Part shown: in pieces, positions 13,989-15,079 of the stretch
How positions within the stretch are numbered: the first letter of the stretch is position 1
How the letters are laid out: every line of letters begins with the position of its first letter
NCBI GenBank assembly: GCA_011526395.1
Contig: WTHW01000229.1
Span: 6,370 to 21,448, forward strand
Direction: 5' to 3'
Length of the DNA: 15,079 nucleotides
From: Alphaproteobacteria bacterium
GTDB lineage: Bacteria; Pseudomonadota; Alphaproteobacteria; Puniceispirillales; Puniceispirillaceae
Made by a program: the position numbers and the translations under genes
Notes under the pieces: model-generated
What the model was told of the DNA's origin: nothing
Seen by the model: the letters and a program-made list of their open reading frames with translations, nothing else
The model's database searches: none

Positions 13989-15079
13989 ATGCATTTTGGA
14001 TTAAGCCAAGAACAAGAGATGATTGTAGAAACTGTTCGCCAATTTGTAGAACAGGAAATCTATCCTCATGAAGAGCTTGTTGAAAAGAAAGGTTTCGTGC
14101 CAGATGAGATTGGCAAAGATATTGCGCAAAAATGTAAAGAGCTTGGCTTTTTCGGCTGTAACTTCCCAGAAGAAGTTGGCGGCGCTGGTCTAAATCATTT
14201 TGATTTTACATTGGTTGAACGCGAATTGGGGCGCGGCTCAAATGCGCTGACTGTCTTTTTTGGCAGACCATCTGGCATCTTAATGGCGTGCGAAGGCGAA
14301 CAGCGTGAAAAATATCTTCTGCCAGCAGTCTCAGGTGAAAAATTCGACGCGCTTGCCCTCACAGAACCTGGCGCAGGCTCTGATGTGCGCGGTATGCAAT
14401 GTGCCGCACGACAAGATGGGGATGACTGGATTGTCAATGGCACAAAACATTTCATCAGCCACGCAAATATCGCGGATTTCGTGATTGTGTTTGTCGCAAC
14501 AGGCGAAGAAGAAACACCGCGCGGCATAAAGAAAAAAATCACATGCTTCCTTGTTGATAGAGGCACACCCGGCTTCACCATTGAAGAGGGATATTCATCT
14601 GTCTCTCATCGCGGTTACCAGAATTGTATCTTGCGTTTCGAAGATTGCCGCTTGCCAAAAAGCCAAATCTTGGGCGAGGTGCATCGCGGCTTTGACATTG
14701 CCAATGAATGGCTTGGCGCAACACGCATTTCAGTTGCCGCTTGCTCAGTGGGCCGCGCCAGACGCGCTTTTGAGCTTACATTGCCATACCTGACAGAGCG
14801 TAAGCAATTCGGCCAGCAAATCGGCAAATTCCAAGGTGTCAGCTTCCAACTAGCTGACATGATCACCGAGATTGATGCTGCTGAATTCCTCACACTCAAC
14901 GCCGCATGGAAACTTGATCAAGGCCTTGATGCCAACCGCGAAATTGCCTCTGCTAAATTATATGCAACAGAGATGCTAGCGCGCGTGACAGATACCTGTA
15001 TCCAGCTACATGGCGGTATGGGTTTGATGGATGATTTGCCATTTGCCCGTTTTTGGCGTGATGCACGTGTTGAGCGTAT
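13989..15079 (+). CDS. Acyl-CoA dehydrogenase (3' end beyond window)
   Basis: A FAD enzyme that puts an alpha-beta double bond into an acyl-CoA and passes electrons to ETF. It begins at ATG 13989 (MHFGLSQEQEMIVETVRQF), with GAGGG 7 bases upstream, and stays open to the window edge, 363 complete codons. Motifs are ALTEPGAGSDVRG, NGTKHFISHA, ERKQFGQQIGKFQG and QLHGGMGLMDDLPFARFWRDARVERY. About 20-25 residues are missing, including the usual EGTSE region that holds the catalytic Glu in many members. It is third in the carnitine operon, so gamma-butyrobetainyl-CoA or crotonobetainyl-CoA is a sensible substrate guess (compare CaiA), but an ordinary short-chain acyl-CoA cannot be excluded. Confidence 0.9.
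   Translation, partial: MHFGLSQEQEMIVETVRQFVEQEIYPHEELVEKKGFVPDEIGKDIAQKCKELGFFGCNFPEEVGGAGLNHFDFTLVERELGRGSNALTVFFGRPSGILMACEGEQREKYLLPAVSGEKFDALALTEPGAGSDVRGMQCAARQDGDDWIVNGTKHFISHANIADFVIVFVATGEEETPRGIKKKITCFLVDRGTPGFTIEEGYSSVSHRGYQNCILRFEDCRLPKSQILGEVHRGFDIANEWLGATRISVAACSVGRARRAFELTLPYLTERKQFGQQIGKFQGVSFQLADMITEIDAAEFLTLNAAWKLDQGLDANREIASAKLYATEMLARVTDTCIQLHGGMGLMDDLPFARFWRDARVER

Noticed and set aside
14195..14581. 128-codon minus-strand open frame
   Set aside because: Shadow of the acyl-CoA dehydrogenase, whose motifs are clear on the plus strand.

Overview
The window looks like ordinary chromosome from a compact, AT-leaning proteobacterium, most likely a marine alphaproteobacterium of the SAR116/Puniceispirillum type. 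That is inferred from gene content (carnitine-to-betaine genes, a DUF849/BKACE enzyme, an MDR9-type oxidoreductase, a Zur/ZnuABC locus), the short gaps and the base composition. No rRNA gene or other lineage marker is present, so the taxonomy is tentative. I see no tRNA, rRNA, CRISPR array, insertion sequence or phage gene, and no gene-free stretch longer than about 150 bases.

Layout. Bases 1-1808 (+) hold the 3' part of a glutamine-dependent asparagine synthetase, cut by the window edge. It converges on a type I sulfatase (1832-3349, -). Two tiny overlapping genes follow (3444-3910, +): a four-cysteine zinc-ribbon protein and an acidic helical protein, both of unknown function. Next are a lone ArsH-type flavoprotein (3940-4647, -) and a divergent zinc-free MDR9-type oxidoreductase (4786-5874, +).

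The central block concerns zinc. On the minus strand the order of transcription is znuC, znuB, zur, an aldo/keto reductase and a homocysteine S-methyltransferase family protein (9857 down to 5871). On the plus strand znuA (10005-11075) diverges from it. The 147-base gap between znuC and znuA holds two tandem Zur-like boxes that together form one large dyad, followed by a third palindrome. ZnuA carries a long His/Asp-rich metal loop built from a 39-base in-frame tandem repeat, and ZnuC ends in a His-rich tail. The likely circuit is Zur with zinc shutting off its own operon and the divergent binding-protein gene.

hisI (11072-11434, -) converges on znuA. The right end (11554-15079, +) is a tight catabolic operon: a BKACE enzyme, a carnitine 3-dehydrogenase fused to a hotdog thioesterase, and an acyl-CoA dehydrogenase that runs off the window. 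The first two genes complete the route L-carnitine to 3-dehydrocarnitine to betainyl-CoA plus acetoacetate to glycine betaine. The acyl-CoA dehydrogenase suggests that a related compound such as gamma-butyrobetaine also feeds in.

Two features recur. Two convergent gene pairs end on the same 4-base palindrome (TTAA, CTAG) that supplies both stop codons. Several genes are best started downstream of the longest open frame, at an ATG with a good Shine-Dalgarno. I did not find a clearly new multi-gene system. The least explained items are the two small coupled genes, the composite operator and the mixed zinc/methyltransferase operon.
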